NCBI GenBank assembly: GCA_002345575.1
Contig: DDVX01000020.1
Location: 62,001 to 126,000 of the forward strand
Source of the DNA: Stutzerimonas stutzeri
GTDB lineage: Bacteria; Pseudomonadota; Gammaproteobacteria; Pseudomonadales; Pseudomonadaceae
Direction of reading: 5' to 3'
Length of the DNA: 64,000 bases
Of this stretch, positions 34,927 through 44,566 are shown one piece after another. Position 1 is the stretch's first letter; each line of letters begins with the position of its first letter. Position numbers and translations under genes: made by a program. Below the pieces are notes generated by a model. It did no database searches. It was not told the origin of the DNA and was given only the letters and a program-made list of their open reading frames with translations.

Positions 34927-35934
34927 ATGCCCATCCGCCACTGCATCGTCCATCTGATCGAGAAAAAACCCGACGGCACGCCTGCCGTGTTGCATGCCCG
35001 CGACAGCGAGCTGGGGGCGTCCCAGGCCATGGAGAATCTGCTTGCTGATCTCAATGAGAGTTACAACGCCAAGCAAGGCAAGGCCTGGGGTTATTTTCAT
35101 GAGGAGTCGGGGGCTTACCCCTTCAGTGGCTGGCTGAGCCAGTACCTAGAGGGTAATCAGGATTTCACCGCGTTCAGTCGCCAGGCGGTCGAGCATCTGC
35201 AGAAGCTGATGGAGGAATCCAACCTGTCTACCGGCGGCCATGTGCTATTCGCTCATTACCAGCAAGGTATGACCGATTACCTGGCCATCGCCCTGCTGCA
35301 TCACAGCGAAGGCGTCACCGTCACTGAGTCGCTGGACGTGGCGGCTGCGCGGCATCTGGATCTCGGCCAGCTACATCTGGCGACGCGGATCAATATTTCT
35401 GAGTGGCAGAACAACAAGCAGTCCAAGCAGTACATCTCTTTTATCAAGGGCAAGAACGGCAAGAAGGTCTCGGAGTATTTCCGCGACTTCATCGGCTGCC
35501 AGGAAGGCGTCGATGGGCCGGGTGAGACGCGCACGCTGCTCAAGGCTTTCAGTGATTTCGTCGAGAGCGAGGACTTACCCGAAGAACAGGCTCGGGAAAA
35601 GACCAGTGCGCTGGTAGGTTACGCCAGCAGCCAGTCGAAGATCGGCGAGCCGGTGTCGCTGGAAGAGCTCTCGGGATTGATCGATGAGGAACGGCCCAAA
35701 GCCTTCTACGATCACATCCGCAACAAGGATTACGGCATGGCTCCGGAATTTCCGGCGGACAAGCGCACGCTCAACCAGTTTCGCCGTTTCACCGGCCGAG
35801 CCGAGGGGCTATCGATCAGTTTCGAGTCGCATTTGCTGGGCTCGAAGATCGAATACGACGAGGCGCGCGACATGCTGATCATCCGTCAGTTACCGACTCA
35901 GTTGGTCGATCAGCTAAAGCGCCGCAAGGACTGA
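34927..35934 (+). CDS. ndpA: nucleoid-associated protein NdpA/YejK
   Basis: A 335-aa protein of the 37-kDa nucleoid-associated family found with condensed chromosomal DNA. It opens MPIRHCIVHLIEKKPDGTP and carries the conserved EESGAYPFSGWLSQYL, VLFAHYQQGMTDYLAIALL and RNKDYGMAPEFPADKRTLNQF stretches. The start at 34927 fits homologues. It is monocistronic between the diguanylate cyclase and uppP. The biochemical role is not established. Identification is firm. Confidence 0.93.
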   Translation: MPIRHCIVHLIEKKPDGTPAVLHARDSELGASQAMENLLADLNESYNAKQGKAWGYFHEESGAYPFSGWLSQYLEGNQDFTAFSRQAVEHLQKLMEESNLSTGGHVLFAHYQQGMTDYLAIALLHHSEGVTVTESLDVAAARHLDLGQLHLATRINISEWQNNKQSKQYISFIKGKNGKKVSEYFRDFIGCQEGVDGPGETRTLLKAFSDFVESEDLPEEQAREKTSALVGYASSQSKIGEPVSLEELSGLIDEERPKAFYDHIRNKDYGMAPEFPADKRTLNQFRRFTGRAEGLSISFESHLLGSKIEYDEARDMLIIRQLPTQLVDQLKRRKD

Positions 35935-36135
35935 GCCAGGCGTAACGGCACTCGGATAACAGCACCAGCCGCTCACCTCTGCCTATAGGCTCTGCGCGAG
36001 CCGGTCGATCATCATTGGTGCAATAACCCGAGCAGACAAAATCCGCTCACTGCTGAATGAAATTCAGGTTTATCAGTCACATGGCTGCTAATTGAATCTG
36101 CAACTCCGCACGACCCGTTCTGGTAAGGACTCACC

Positions 36136-36933
36136 ATGGATTGGCTTCACCTGATTGTTCTGTCTCTAGTACAGGGCATCACCGAGTTTCTCCCGATATC
36201 ATCTTCGGCTCACCTGATTCTTCCGTCCCAGGTCTTCGGCTGGCCGGACCAGGGTCAGGCGTTTGACGTCGCGGTGCACGTGGGCACGCTGCTCGCTGTG
36301 CTGATCTGCTTTCGTCATGAAGTGATTGCCACTAGCCGCGGTTGGCTGGCGCATGTATTCCGTCAGCAAGTCAGCGCAGAAAGCCGCCTGGGTTGGGCGA
36401 TCATCATTGGCACCCTGCCGGCTGCGATCATTGGATTGCTGCTGAATGACTTCATCGAGCAGTACACCCGTTCGATGCTGTTAATCGCTGCCACCACCAT
36501 CATCTTTGGCTTACTGCTCTGGCACGCGGACATCAAGGGCCGGCGTATCGCCGAAATGGATCAGCTGACCTGGAAAAGCGCGCTGATCATCGGCTTCGCC
36601 CAGGCGCTGGCGCTGATTCCGGGTACATCCCGCTCGGGTATAACCATGACCGCAGCGCTGTTACTCGGCTTTACCCGCCAGACGGCAGCTCGCTTCTCAT
36701 TTCTGCTGTCGATACCGCTGATTCTCGCAGCCGGTGGGCTGAAGGCAGTGGAACTGGTCCAATCCGGGGAGAACGCGCAGTGGAACGACATTTTCATCGG
36801 CGCCGCGCTGTCTTTCGTCGCGGCCTTCCTCTGCATCAAGCTGTTCCTCAAGGCACTCGACGCGCTGGGCATGCTGCCTTTCGTGGTCTATCGCTTGTTG
36901 CTGGGTGTCACGCTGCTGTTCATCGCGCTCTGA
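36136..36933 (+). CDS. uppP: undecaprenyl-diphosphatase (bacitracin resistance)
   Basis: Membrane enzyme of 265 aa that dephosphorylates undecaprenyl pyrophosphate to recycle the lipid carrier for cell-wall synthesis. Both active-site motifs are present: the glutamate-rich QGITEFLPISSSAHL near residue 15 and PGTSRSG near 160. It has about eight hydrophobic segments. The start follows TAAGGA. A symmetric hairpin after the gene is shared with the convergent GST gene. Identification is firm. Confidence 0.96.
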   Translation: MDWLHLIVLSLVQGITEFLPISSSAHLILPSQVFGWPDQGQAFDVAVHVGTLLAVLICFRHEVIATSRGWLAHVFRQQVSAESRLGWAIIIGTLPAAIIGLLLNDFIEQYTRSMLLIAATTIIFGLLLWHADIKGRRIAEMDQLTWKSALIIGFAQALALIPGTSRSGITMTAALLLGFTRQTAARFSFLLSIPLILAAGGLKAVELVQSGENAQWNDIFIGAALSFVAAFLCIKLFLKALDALGMLPFVVYRLLLGVTLLFIAL

Positions 36934-36950
36934 GGCGCGGCACCTGAAAG

Positions 36951-36982
36951 GCCCGCTAAACGGCATTGCGCCGTTTGCGGGC
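36951..36982. terminator. inverted repeat between uppP and the GST-like gene
   Basis: GCCCGCTAAACGGC-ATTG-CGCCGTTTGCGGGC has long nearly perfect arms (one T/G mismatch) and lies 18 bases after uppP and 9 before the GST stop. It has no T tract on either side, so it may act as a bidirectional terminator or a 3'-end stabiliser. Confidence 0.6.
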
Positions 36983-36990
36983 TGGAGCTA

Positions 36991-37929
36991 TCAGCGCCCT
37001 TCGATGCGATAACCCATCCGGGGAAAGTGCACGTGCACCAGCCCGGCGCGCTCATCGTCACGGCGCAGGATCAGCTCTTCCAGCCCGGCATATAGCAGTT
37101 CACCGTCGACCGGATCAGTGCCGTAATCCACCGCACGAATGACCACTGGCTGACCCGCCTGAAAGCCGTTCGGCTCGATGAAGGCCTGCGCTGGCAGCGG
37201 AGCCGGCGTGGCCTTGTGGGCGATGTCCACGGCGTCTTGCGCCGACATCTCGCTATAGGAGCCGTGCCCCACACCCAAAACCTTGCCCAGCCAGGCGGAA
37301 ACCTCCGGGTAGTCATTGACCAGCGGCGCGGTTACCGGCGTGGCCCTGAGGAACCATAGGCCGTGGGCGACAGCAAAGTCGGCGATGCAGGGTGCATTGC
37401 CCAGCAGGAACTCGTCGTCGCTACATGCCAGCTGTTGTTGCAGCCGCGCCATCAGAAGTGGCCAATGGCTTTTGGCTTGCTCCAGGGGAATGGCGGAAAG
37501 CGAGCCGCCGCTAAACAGCTGCGCGCGGTCCTTGCTGAAGATTTTTACGAACTCCGGTGGCACCTGTGCAAAGCGCTGCGCCATGGACTCGGGCTGGAAT
37601 ACCAGACTCACCGCGTGCAGGAACAGCACGGTATCGGCCCAGTGAGCCAGGGCAGCGGCGACGAACTGCTGGTTCTCGGGAAACAGTACTGGCGTTGCCT
37701 TCTCTGCATCCAGGCGACGAGCAATCAACGCCGTATCGCAATAGATATCGGCACCGACCTGCAGCACTGGCGTGCGCCGATAACCACCGGTAAGCGCCGT
37801 CAGATCAGGCTTGGGCATGACCGGAGGGATGGTCACGGAACGCCAGGAGAGCTGCTTGAAACCTAACAACAGCCGTGCCTTCTCGGCAAAGGGCGAGGCT
37901 GGATAGTGATGCAGAATCAGGTCGTGCAT
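36991..37929 (-). CDS. glutathione S-transferase family protein
   Basis: A 312-aa protein. The N-terminal thioredoxin-like GST domain is at residues 1-80 (LILHHYPASPFAEKARLLLGFKQLSW). The helical GST C-terminal domain follows to about 225 (APCIADFAVAHGLWFLRATP). An extra C-terminal stretch of about 80 residues (EPNGFQAGQPVVIRAVDYGTDP onward) looks beta-rich and is not part of the usual 200-220 aa GST. The Ser in HYPASPFAEK is in the place of the catalytic Ser/Tyr/Cys. Substrate is unknown. It is convergent with uppP. Confidence 0.88.
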   Translation of the reverse strand: MHDLILHHYPASPFAEKARLLLGFKQLSWRSVTIPPVMPKPDLTALTGGYRRTPVLQVGADIYCDTALIARRLDAEKATPVLFPENQQFVAAALAHWADTVLFLHAVSLVFQPESMAQRFAQVPPEFVKIFSKDRAQLFSGGSLSAIPLEQAKSHWPLLMARLQQQLACSDDEFLLGNAPCIADFAVAHGLWFLRATPVTAPLVNDYPEVSAWLGKVLGVGHGSYSEMSAQDAVDIAHKATPAPLPAQAFIEPNGFQAGQPVVIRAVDYGTDPVDGELLYAGLEELILRRDDERAGLVHVHFPRMGYRIEGR

Positions 37930-38008
37930 GGCAGGCTCCGTTGCTGGTTCAGGTAGAACCGCAGCTTACTCGGCCACGCTTGAGCGGCACACCCGTTCAG
38001 CTGATTGT

Positions 38009-38290
38009 CTAGACATTCACCGGGCCGCTGTAGAGCTCGATCAGCTCTTCCTTGGCAGCCTTTTTCAGTTGTTTGATCGCACGTTCACGGCGCAGTGCAT
38101 CGCCCTTGCTCTCGCAGGTTTCCACATACACCAGCGCCACCGCCGGGCTGGTATGGAAAAAACGCGCGCCGCGGCCTTTCTGATGAGCGGCGAAACGTCG
38201 ATTGGCGTCGTCGCTGATGCCGCAGTACAGCGAGCCATTGGCCGCCCGCACCAGGTAGACGAACCAGGGTTTTGCAGGGGTGTCGCTCAT
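38009..38290 (-). CDS. GIY-YIG nuclease superfamily protein (YhbQ-like)
   Basis: A 93-aa single-domain protein. The GIY-YIG core is seen as WFVYLVRAANGSLYCGISDD, with later RFAAHQKGRGARFF and the conserved Glu region ALRRERAIKQLKK. Proteins of this UPF0213/YhbQ type are linked to DNA repair or nuclease activity in other bacteria. It is divergent from mltF. The family call is firm; the function is only inferred. Confidence 0.9.
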   Translation of the reverse strand: MSDTPAKPWFVYLVRAANGSLYCGISDDANRRFAAHQKGRGARFFHTSPAVALVYVETCESKGDALRRERAIKQLKKAAKEELIELYSGPVNV

Positions 38291-38420
38291 ACGAAATCTC
38301 GGCGGAAACAGGATCAGGCGCAGCCTTGAGCAGGCGAGGCATTTTGCCAGCGGCCTGATAACAAAGTTCGGTAGTCATGTCCATATATGGTGGCGGTTCG
38401 CCTTTGCGTATACTGCGCCG

Positions 38421-39884
38421 ATGTTTGCCCAAACCCAACTCCGCAAGCGCTGCACCAATTGGTTGCTGGCGACCGGACTCCTCCTGTTGCTCACCAGCTG
38501 CGCTGAACCCCCCAGCGCAGTCGAGCGGATTAAGGAGGAAGGCGTACTGCGCGTGATCACCCGCAACAGTCCGTCCACTTATTTCCAGGACCGCAACGGC
38601 GAAGCCGGCTTCGAATACGAGCTGGTCAAACGCTTCGCCAACCATCTCGGCGTCGAGCTGCAGATCGAGACAGCGGATAATATCGAGGAGATTTTCGCTC
38701 GCCTCAACCGTCCCGGTGGGCCTGCGCTGGCTGCTGCGGGCCTGGTTGCCAGTGAGGGTCGCCAGGATCTTGCACGCTTCACCGACTCCTACCTGGATGT
38801 CACCACCCAGGTGGTCTACCGTCGGGGTGAGCGCCGCCCTACCCAGCCGCAAGACATGATCGGCAAGCGCATTCTGGTGCTCAAGGGCAGCAGCCAGGCA
38901 GAGAAGCTCAAGGCGCTGCAGGCCGAACTGCCGGACCTGCGCTATGAGGAATCCGACGCAGTAGAGGTGGTCGATCTACTGCGCATGGTCGATGAGGGGC
39001 TGGTTGACCTGACGCTTGTGGAGTCCAATGAGCTGGCGCTCAACCAGGTGTATTTCACCAATGCGCGGGTGGCCTTCGATCTAGGCGAGCAGAACAGCCT
39101 GGCCTGGATTCTCGGCAAGGAAGAAGAGGACAACAGCCTGCTCGACGCGGCCAACGCCTTCCTCGCCGAAGCGAGGGAAAACGGCACCCTGCAGCGCCTG
39201 CGAGAACGCTACTACGGCCACGTGGACGTGCTCGGCTACGTCGGCGCCTATGCCTTTGCCAAGCACCTGCAGGAACGTCTGCCACGGTACGAAAAGATCT
39301 TCCGCGAGACAGCCAAGGTCCACGGCGTAGACTGGCGTCTGCTGGCCGCTATCGGCTATCAGGAATCACACTGGCAACCGGATGCGGTCTCGAAAACCGG
39401 AGTTCGCGGCCTGATGATGCTGACACTGAATACCGCCAAGGCCATGGGCGTTACCAACCGCGTTGACCCGGTGCAGAGCATCCAGGGTGGCGGCAAATAC
39501 ATTGCACTGGTGCACTCCAACTTGCCTGAAAGTATCAAGGAGCCGGACCGCACCTGGTTCGCCCTAGCTGCCTACAACGTTGGCGGAGGCCATCTGGAAG
39601 ATGCGCGCAAGCTGGCCGAAGCCGAAGGGCTGGACCCGAACAAGTGGCTAGATGTGAAGCAGATGCTGCCGCGCCTGTCGCAGAAGCAGTGGTACAGCAA
39701 GACCCGCTATGGCTACGCCCGCGGTGGTGAGCCGGTACATTTCGTGGCCAACATCCGTCGTTACTACGACATCCTCACCTGGGTGACCCAACCGCAGCTG
39801 GAAGGCCAGCAACTGGTGCAAAGCGAGATCCACACCCCGGGCATCAACTCCACCGACCTTGGTGAAAGCCTGCCGCCGCTTTAA
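38421..39884 (+). CDS. mltF: membrane-bound lytic murein transglycosylase F
   Basis: Outer-membrane-anchored enzyme that cleaves peptidoglycan, forming 1,6-anhydromuramic ends. The 487-aa protein has a lipoprotein signal ending LLTSC with the lipid-modified Cys at residue 27. A periplasmic solute-binding-like regulatory domain spans about 35-265, and the SLT catalytic domain has the acid Glu at E315 (AIGYQESHW). The ATG at 38421 gives the signal peptide; the frame is open further up. Identification is firm. Confidence 0.95.
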   Translation: MFAQTQLRKRCTNWLLATGLLLLLTSCAEPPSAVERIKEEGVLRVITRNSPSTYFQDRNGEAGFEYELVKRFANHLGVELQIETADNIEEIFARLNRPGGPALAAAGLVASEGRQDLARFTDSYLDVTTQVVYRRGERRPTQPQDMIGKRILVLKGSSQAEKLKALQAELPDLRYEESDAVEVVDLLRMVDEGLVDLTLVESNELALNQVYFTNARVAFDLGEQNSLAWILGKEEEDNSLLDAANAFLAEARENGTLQRLRERYYGHVDVLGYVGAYAFAKHLQERLPRYEKIFRETAKVHGVDWRLLAAIGYQESHWQPDAVSKTGVRGLMMLTLNTAKAMGVTNRVDPVQSIQGGGKYIALVHSNLPESIKEPDRTWFALAAYNVGGGHLEDARKLAEAEGLDPNKWLDVKQMLPRLSQKQWYSKTRYGYARGGEPVHFVANIRRYYDILTWVTQPQLEGQQLVQSEIHTPGINSTDLGESLPPL

Positions 39885-39936
39885 TAAACGGTCAGGGTGC
39901 GCCTCGGCCAATCACACCGACCTGCGCGCGGTTTTA

Positions 39937-39960
39937 GTAGGAGCGGGCTTGCCCGCGAGC
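39937..39960. repeat. Pseudomonas REP-type palindrome
   Basis: GTAGGAGCGGGCTTGCCCGC followed by GAGC. It matches from memory the REP element very common in Pseudomonas intergenic regions (GCGGGC/GCCCGC core with a GTAGGAG lead). It lies between the convergent mltF and ybaK genes, where REPs usually sit. Only one copy is in this window. Confidence 0.8.
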
Positions 39961-40013
39961 TTTTACTGGCGACTTGCCCCTGGCTAAACGCGGACAATTC
40001 CCCTCCCACGCGG

Positions 40014-40484
40014 TTATGAACGTGCGATAGCGGCAAATTCGGCACTGGTCCGCTCGGCCAGCACCTGCGCCGTCAGCTCCACTTCCAAACCACGCCGCCC
40101 GGCGCTGACATAGATACTTGGCAGAGCCTGCGCAGAGCTGTCGATAAAAGTACGCAAGCGCTTTTTCTGTCCCAGCGGACTGATCCCGCCAAGCAGATAA
40201 CCCGTCGCCCGCTGCGCTGCTGCCGGGTCTGCCATATCAACCTTCTTGACCTTGGCCGCCTGGGCCAGCGCCTTCAGGTCGAGGCTGCCGACCACCGGCA
40301 CCACGGCCACCAATAGCTCGTTCTTCTCGCTGCATACCAGCAGGGTCTTGAATACCCGCGTCGCATCCAGCCCTAGCTTCTCGGCGGCTTCGAGCCCGTA
40401 AGAGGCGGTTTTCGGATCGTGTTCATAGGCAAGAACGTGAAAATCAGCCTTGGTTTTTTTCAGCAGATCGATGGCAGGCGTCAT
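40014..40484 (-). CDS. ybaK: Cys-tRNA(Pro)/Cys-tRNA(Cys) deacylase YbaK
   Basis: A 156-aa trans-editing protein that hydrolyses Cys mis-attached to tRNA-Pro. It belongs to the INS/YbaK fold, with the YbaK signature TRVFKTLLVCSEKNELLVAVVP and the conserved Lys in that segment. GISPLGQKKRLRTFIDSSA is the later conserved part. Its ATG overlaps the opgH stop as ATGA, so the two genes are coupled. Identification is firm. Confidence 0.93.
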   Translation of the reverse strand: MTPAIDLLKKTKADFHVLAYEHDPKTASYGLEAAEKLGLDATRVFKTLLVCSEKNELLVAVVPVVGSLDLKALAQAAKVKKVDMADPAAAQRATGYLLGGISPLGQKKRLRTFIDSSAQALPSIYVSAGRRGLEVELTAQVLAERTSAEFAAIARS

Positions 40485-42895
40485 GGCGAAGCAACGGATG
40501 GGTTAAAAGCCTGAATATTAACAGGCAGTTGCTTCTGATAGGCCTCGCGCCAGGCGCTGTAGCGCTCATCCTGCAAAACACGACCATGCAGACGCGCCAT
40601 ACCGTCGGGATCGTTGAGCAAGCGCCAACGGGTCGCTTCGGCTTGGCCCTCGGGGCCGGCGGCGAGGATTTCCTGCAAGCGCTGCTCACGCAACACCTCG
40701 GCAGCCGGTACTACCTTGGCATGCCGCGCGCGCCCCATTGCGCAAACCATGGCGTTGTAGAGCGGGTCCACCGTGGCGGCGAGGAAGCCGTTGTGCAGCG
40801 CATTGGCCTGGTTCTGCTGGTTGTAGCGGTCCGTGGCCGCCAGTTCGGCGGGCGGGTCGTATTCCTCGGGAATCAGGAACAGCTTGCGCCGGAACGCCGC
40901 AAGACCAGGGCCGGTGCGGCTGGTAAGCACCGAAACCGGCGCCGACAGAATCAGCGACACCACGATCGGTGCCAGCCACCAGAGAAAGGCTGGATCGAGC
41001 CAAGCCACCAACGCCGTCCAGAGCACGCCCAGCAACATCTGCGAGCCGTGGCGGCGCAGGGCCTCGCCCCAGGGCGTGGCATTGTCAGCACGCTGCGGTG
41101 AATTCCACTGTACCGACCAACCGAGAAACGCTGCGGTGACAAATACGGTGTGAAACAACATGCGCACGGGCGCCAGAAGCATCGAGAACAGCGTCTCCAG
41201 AATCATCGACAGCACCAGCCGCACCCCGCCGCCGTACTCCTTAGCGCCCTGAATCAGAATCAGCAGCACGCTGAGCACTTTAGGCAGAAATAGCAGCGTT
41301 AGCGTCGCCGAGAATAGTGCAATCGCCTCCTCGGGATGCCACTGCGGCCAAAGCGGATAAAGCTGGTTGGGCTGCAGAAAATACTCGGGAACCATCAGCG
41401 TATGAATCGCCAGCAGCCCGGTGGATAGCGCCAGGAAGGTGAACCACAACGGAGCTGAGAGATAGGACATCACCCCAGTGAGGAACACGAAACGGTGCAC
41501 CGTGTGCATGCCCTTAACCAGGAACAGCCGGAAATTCATCAGGTTGCCGTGGCACCAGCGGCGGTCGCGCTTGAGCTCGTCGAGCAAATTCGGCGGCAGC
41601 TCTTCGTAGCTGCCCGGCAGGTCGTAAGCGATCCACACACCCCAACCAGCGCGGCGCATCAATGCGGCCTCGACGAAATCGTGGGAGAGGATATCGCCGG
41701 CGAAAGACCCCGTGCCTGGCAACGGCGCCAGCGCGCAATGCTCGATGAAAGGCTTGACCCGAATGATCGCGTTATGACCCCAGTAGTGCGATTCACCCAG
41801 CTGCCAGAAATTCAGCCCGGCGGTGAACAGCGGCCCGTAAACGCGGGTAGCGAACTGCTGCATGCGCGCATAGAGCGTATCCATGCCCGAGGCTTTCGGC
41901 CCGGTCTGGATGATGCCCGCGCCGGGGTTGGCCTCCATCAGCCGGACCAGCGACGTCAGGCATTCGCCGCTCATCACGCTGTCGGCATCCAGCACCACCA
42001 TGTAGCGGTAGCTACTGCCCCAGCGCCGACAGAAGTCGTCGATATTGCCGCTCTTGCGCTTCACCCGACGCCGGCGGCGGCGGTAGAAGATATGGCCGAA
42101 GCCATCCACTTCGCGGCACAGCTCCAGCCAGGCTTTCTGCTCGGCCACACAGGTATCGGGGTCGTTGCTATCGCTGAGCACGAAGATATCGAAGTGCTCG
42201 ATCTCGCCAGTCGCTAGCAGCGACTCGTAGGTTGCCCGCAACCCGGCAAATACCCGCGGCACGTCCTCGTTAGCGATGGGCATGACCAGAGCCGTACGCG
42301 CTTCGGCAGCGATCGGCTCATTGCCTGCGCTGGTGGCGGAAATGTTGTAGCGATCGCGTCCTTTGAGAAGCTGGAAGAAGCCCATCAGCGCGGTCCAGAA
42401 CCCCACCGATACCCAGCAGAACAACAGGGCGAATAGCATCAGGATGCTGGTCTGCACCACGTAAGGCAGGATCTGCCGCGCCGACTCCCGTAAGGGTTGC
42501 CGATAGACCTCCTGCAGATCCACCAACGCCCAGCCCTGGTAAGGCAGCACATCCTTCATGTGCCAGGTGGCGATGATCGTCTGCACCAGCATCAGGATCA
42601 GCAATGCCGCGCGACGGTAATGGGCAACCTTGCGCCAGCCGGAACCCTCGATGGATGCCGCAAAGCTCGGTTGCTCCACCGTGCGGTTCTTCTTGAACAT
42701 CAGGCGCCACCAGCTCAGCTGCAGCACACTGGTATGCCAGGGCTCGGGCACCATCCGGGTACGCACAATGGGAGGCGTCGACTGGATACAGGTGCGACCC
42801 TGATGGTCCTGGACCAGAACCCCGCGCTGCCCGGCGTCGCGGGAAAGCTCGGCGACATAGTCCCGAGCGGACGATTGCTGCATGCGTTCAGTCAT
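40481..42895 (-). CDS. opgH: glucans biosynthesis glucosyltransferase OpgH
   Basis: Inner-membrane glycosyltransferase (GT2) that makes the backbone of osmoregulated periplasmic glucans from UDP-glucose. Several membrane helices flank a large cytoplasmic domain with the D residues in VVLDADSVMSGECL and the RRW motif in KRDRRWCHGN. I chose the ATG at 42895, which overlaps the end of opgG by eight bases, giving 804 aa; an in-frame ATG at 42943 lies deeper inside opgG. Proteins in enteric bacteria are about 850 aa, so the N-terminus is a little short. Identification is firm. Confidence 0.95.
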   Translation of the reverse strand: MTERMQQSSARDYVAELSRDAGQRGVLVQDHQGRTCIQSTPPIVRTRMVPEPWHTSVLQLSWWRLMFKKNRTVEQPSFAASIEGSGWRKVAHYRRAALLILMLVQTIIATWHMKDVLPYQGWALVDLQEVYRQPLRESARQILPYVVQTSILMLFALLFCWVSVGFWTALMGFFQLLKGRDRYNISATSAGNEPIAAEARTALVMPIANEDVPRVFAGLRATYESLLATGEIEHFDIFVLSDSNDPDTCVAEQKAWLELCREVDGFGHIFYRRRRRRVKRKSGNIDDFCRRWGSSYRYMVVLDADSVMSGECLTSLVRLMEANPGAGIIQTGPKASGMDTLYARMQQFATRVYGPLFTAGLNFWQLGESHYWGHNAIIRVKPFIEHCALAPLPGTGSFAGDILSHDFVEAALMRRAGWGVWIAYDLPGSYEELPPNLLDELKRDRRWCHGNLMNFRLFLVKGMHTVHRFVFLTGVMSYLSAPLWFTFLALSTGLLAIHTLMVPEYFLQPNQLYPLWPQWHPEEAIALFSATLTLLFLPKVLSVLLILIQGAKEYGGGVRLVLSMILETLFSMLLAPVRMLFHTVFVTAAFLGWSVQWNSPQRADNATPWGEALRRHGSQMLLGVLWTALVAWLDPAFLWWLAPIVVSLILSAPVSVLTSRTGPGLAAFRRKLFLIPEEYDPPAELAATDRYNQQNQANALHNGFLAATVDPLYNAMVCAMGRARHAKVVPAAEVLREQRLQEILAAGPEGQAEATRWRLLNDPDGMARLHGRVLQDERYSAWREAYQKQLPVNIQAFNPSVASP

Positions 42896-44462
42896 GGACA
42901 GGGATCTGATAACTCCAGGTTTCAGACAGCGTAGTCTCGCCATCCACCAGCGCAGCGCGCAGCTCCACCGGGCGCGCCGGGTCTTTCACCCGCAAGCGCA
43001 GGGTCAACCGCCAGCCCTTGTTGACCGGATTGTGCCGCAAGTTGTTTTCCACCAGCTCGACGTTGTCATCAATGCTGACCTGGGTTGTGACCGGTGCGTC
43101 CGCCGGCAGCTCGGCCAGGTTAGGCCCGACAAAGTCGACGATCAACGCCGTGCTGCCATCCGGCTGGCGGATCAGATTGGACTGTTTCACGTCGCCCGCT
43201 GAAAGGCGTGTCTGCTTGACCCAGGCAAGCTCGGGATTGTGCAGCGCCGGCTCGTCCATACTGAAGTGCAGCCGATAACCGAACTCCATTGCCTCACCTG
43301 GCGCTGGGACTTTTTCCGGCACCCAGTAGGCGACGATGTTGTCGTTGGTTTCATCCGGCGTGGGAATCTCGACCAGCTCCACACGGCCCTTACCCCAATC
43401 GCCTTTGGGCTCGATCCAGCCACTGGGACGCAGCTCGTAACGGTCGTCCAGATCCTCGTAACGGCCGAAATCGCGGGTGCGCTGCAACAAGCCGAAACCC
43501 TTGGGGTTCTCCACGCCATAGCTGCTGACGGCCAAACGCTTGGGGTTGTTCAGCGGGCGCCAGATCCATTCACCGTTGCCGGCATGGATCGCCAAACCTT
43601 CGGAGTCGTGCAGTTGCGGGCGGTAGTTGAGCTGCTGGCTCGGCTGGTTGGCGCCGAACAGGTACATGCTGGTGAGCGGCGCGATACCGAGCTTTTCCAC
43701 CGGTTCGCGCAGGAAGACCTTGGCCTGGACGTCGACGATGCTGTCCTTGCCTGGAGTAACTTCCATGCGGTAGGCGCCGGTGGCACGGGGTGAATCCAGC
43801 AAGGCATAGATCAGCAAGCTGCCGCGATCAGCCTGCGGGCGTTCGACCCAAAACTCGGTGAAGCGCGGAAACTCTTCGCCCTTTGGCAGCGCAGTGTCGA
43901 TGGCCAGACCGCGTGCGGACAGACCGTAGACCTGGCCCTTGCCAACTACACGGAAATAGCTGGCGCCGAGCAGGCTCATCAGCTCGTCCTGCTTGCCCTT
44001 CGTGTTCAACGGGTAAAGCACCTTGAAGCCGGCGAAACCCAGGTTCTGCAGTGCTGCCGGATCAATATCGAGGTTGCCGAAGTCGAACATTTCCGGGTCA
44101 TAGCGGATCTCAGTGACGCTGGTAGCGGTGACTTCGTTGATTTTCACCGGCACGTCGAAGTGCATGCCCTGGTGGTAAAAACGCAGCTCGAAAGGCGTGT
44201 CTGCGTCACGCCAGTAGCTCTTGTCTTCTTGAAAGCGCAGTTGCTGATAATCGGCGAAAGCCATCTGGCGAAACACCGTGGGAAGGTTGCTCTGCGGCGC
44301 CTGAAAGGGAGAAGCGGCCAGTTTCTCGGCCTTGCTCGCAACATCTTCGAGGCTGAACGCCCAGCTGCTGCCGACGACAAAAGCCATGCACAGGGCCAGA
44401 AGATTACCTAGCACTTTGCCGCTGCTGCGCGCGTCCGATCCTTGAGTGAAAGTGGTTAACAC
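42888..44462 (-). CDS. opgG: periplasmic glucan biosynthesis protein OpgG
   Basis: Periplasmic protein of 524 aa that acts with OpgH in branching or processing osmoregulated periplasmic glucans. The signal peptide has a hydrophobic core at about residues 18-35 (VLGNLLALCMAFVVGSSWAFS). The mature part begins with the MdoG domain (SPFQAPQSNLPTVFRQMAFADYQQL region). The start is a GTG at 44462 with AGGAGG five bases upstream. It forms an operon with opgH and ybaK. Identification is firm. Confidence 0.95.
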   Translation of the reverse strand: MLTTFTQGSDARSSGKVLGNLLALCMAFVVGSSWAFSLEDVASKAEKLAASPFQAPQSNLPTVFRQMAFADYQQLRFQEDKSYWRDADTPFELRFYHQGMHFDVPVKINEVTATSVTEIRYDPEMFDFGNLDIDPAALQNLGFAGFKVLYPLNTKGKQDELMSLLGASYFRVVGKGQVYGLSARGLAIDTALPKGEEFPRFTEFWVERPQADRGSLLIYALLDSPRATGAYRMEVTPGKDSIVDVQAKVFLREPVEKLGIAPLTSMYLFGANQPSQQLNYRPQLHDSEGLAIHAGNGEWIWRPLNNPKRLAVSSYGVENPKGFGLLQRTRDFGRYEDLDDRYELRPSGWIEPKGDWGKGRVELVEIPTPDETNDNIVAYWVPEKVPAPGEAMEFGYRLHFSMDEPALHNPELAWVKQTRLSAGDVKQSNLIRQPDGSTALIVDFVGPNLAELPADAPVTTQVSIDDNVELVENNLRHNPVNKGWRLTLRLRVKDPARPVELRAALVDGETTLSETWSYQIPVHD

Positions 44463-44480
44463 AAAGCCTCCTGAATGCTT

Positions 44481-44510
44481 AAAAAGGGCGAGCGGGACAG
44501 CGCCGCTCGC
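44481..44510 (-). terminator. rho-independent terminator between bglX and opgG
   Basis: On the minus strand GCGAGCGG-CGCTGTC-CCGCTCGC, an 8-bp GC stem, is followed by CCTTTTT. It lies 57 bases after the bglX stop and 19 bases before the opgG start, so it separates bglX transcription from opgGH. Confidence 0.85.
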
Positions 44511-44566
44511 GTTCGTTGGTCTACGACACGCACAAATGATTCCCCAACAACCGAAACGGCAGACCT

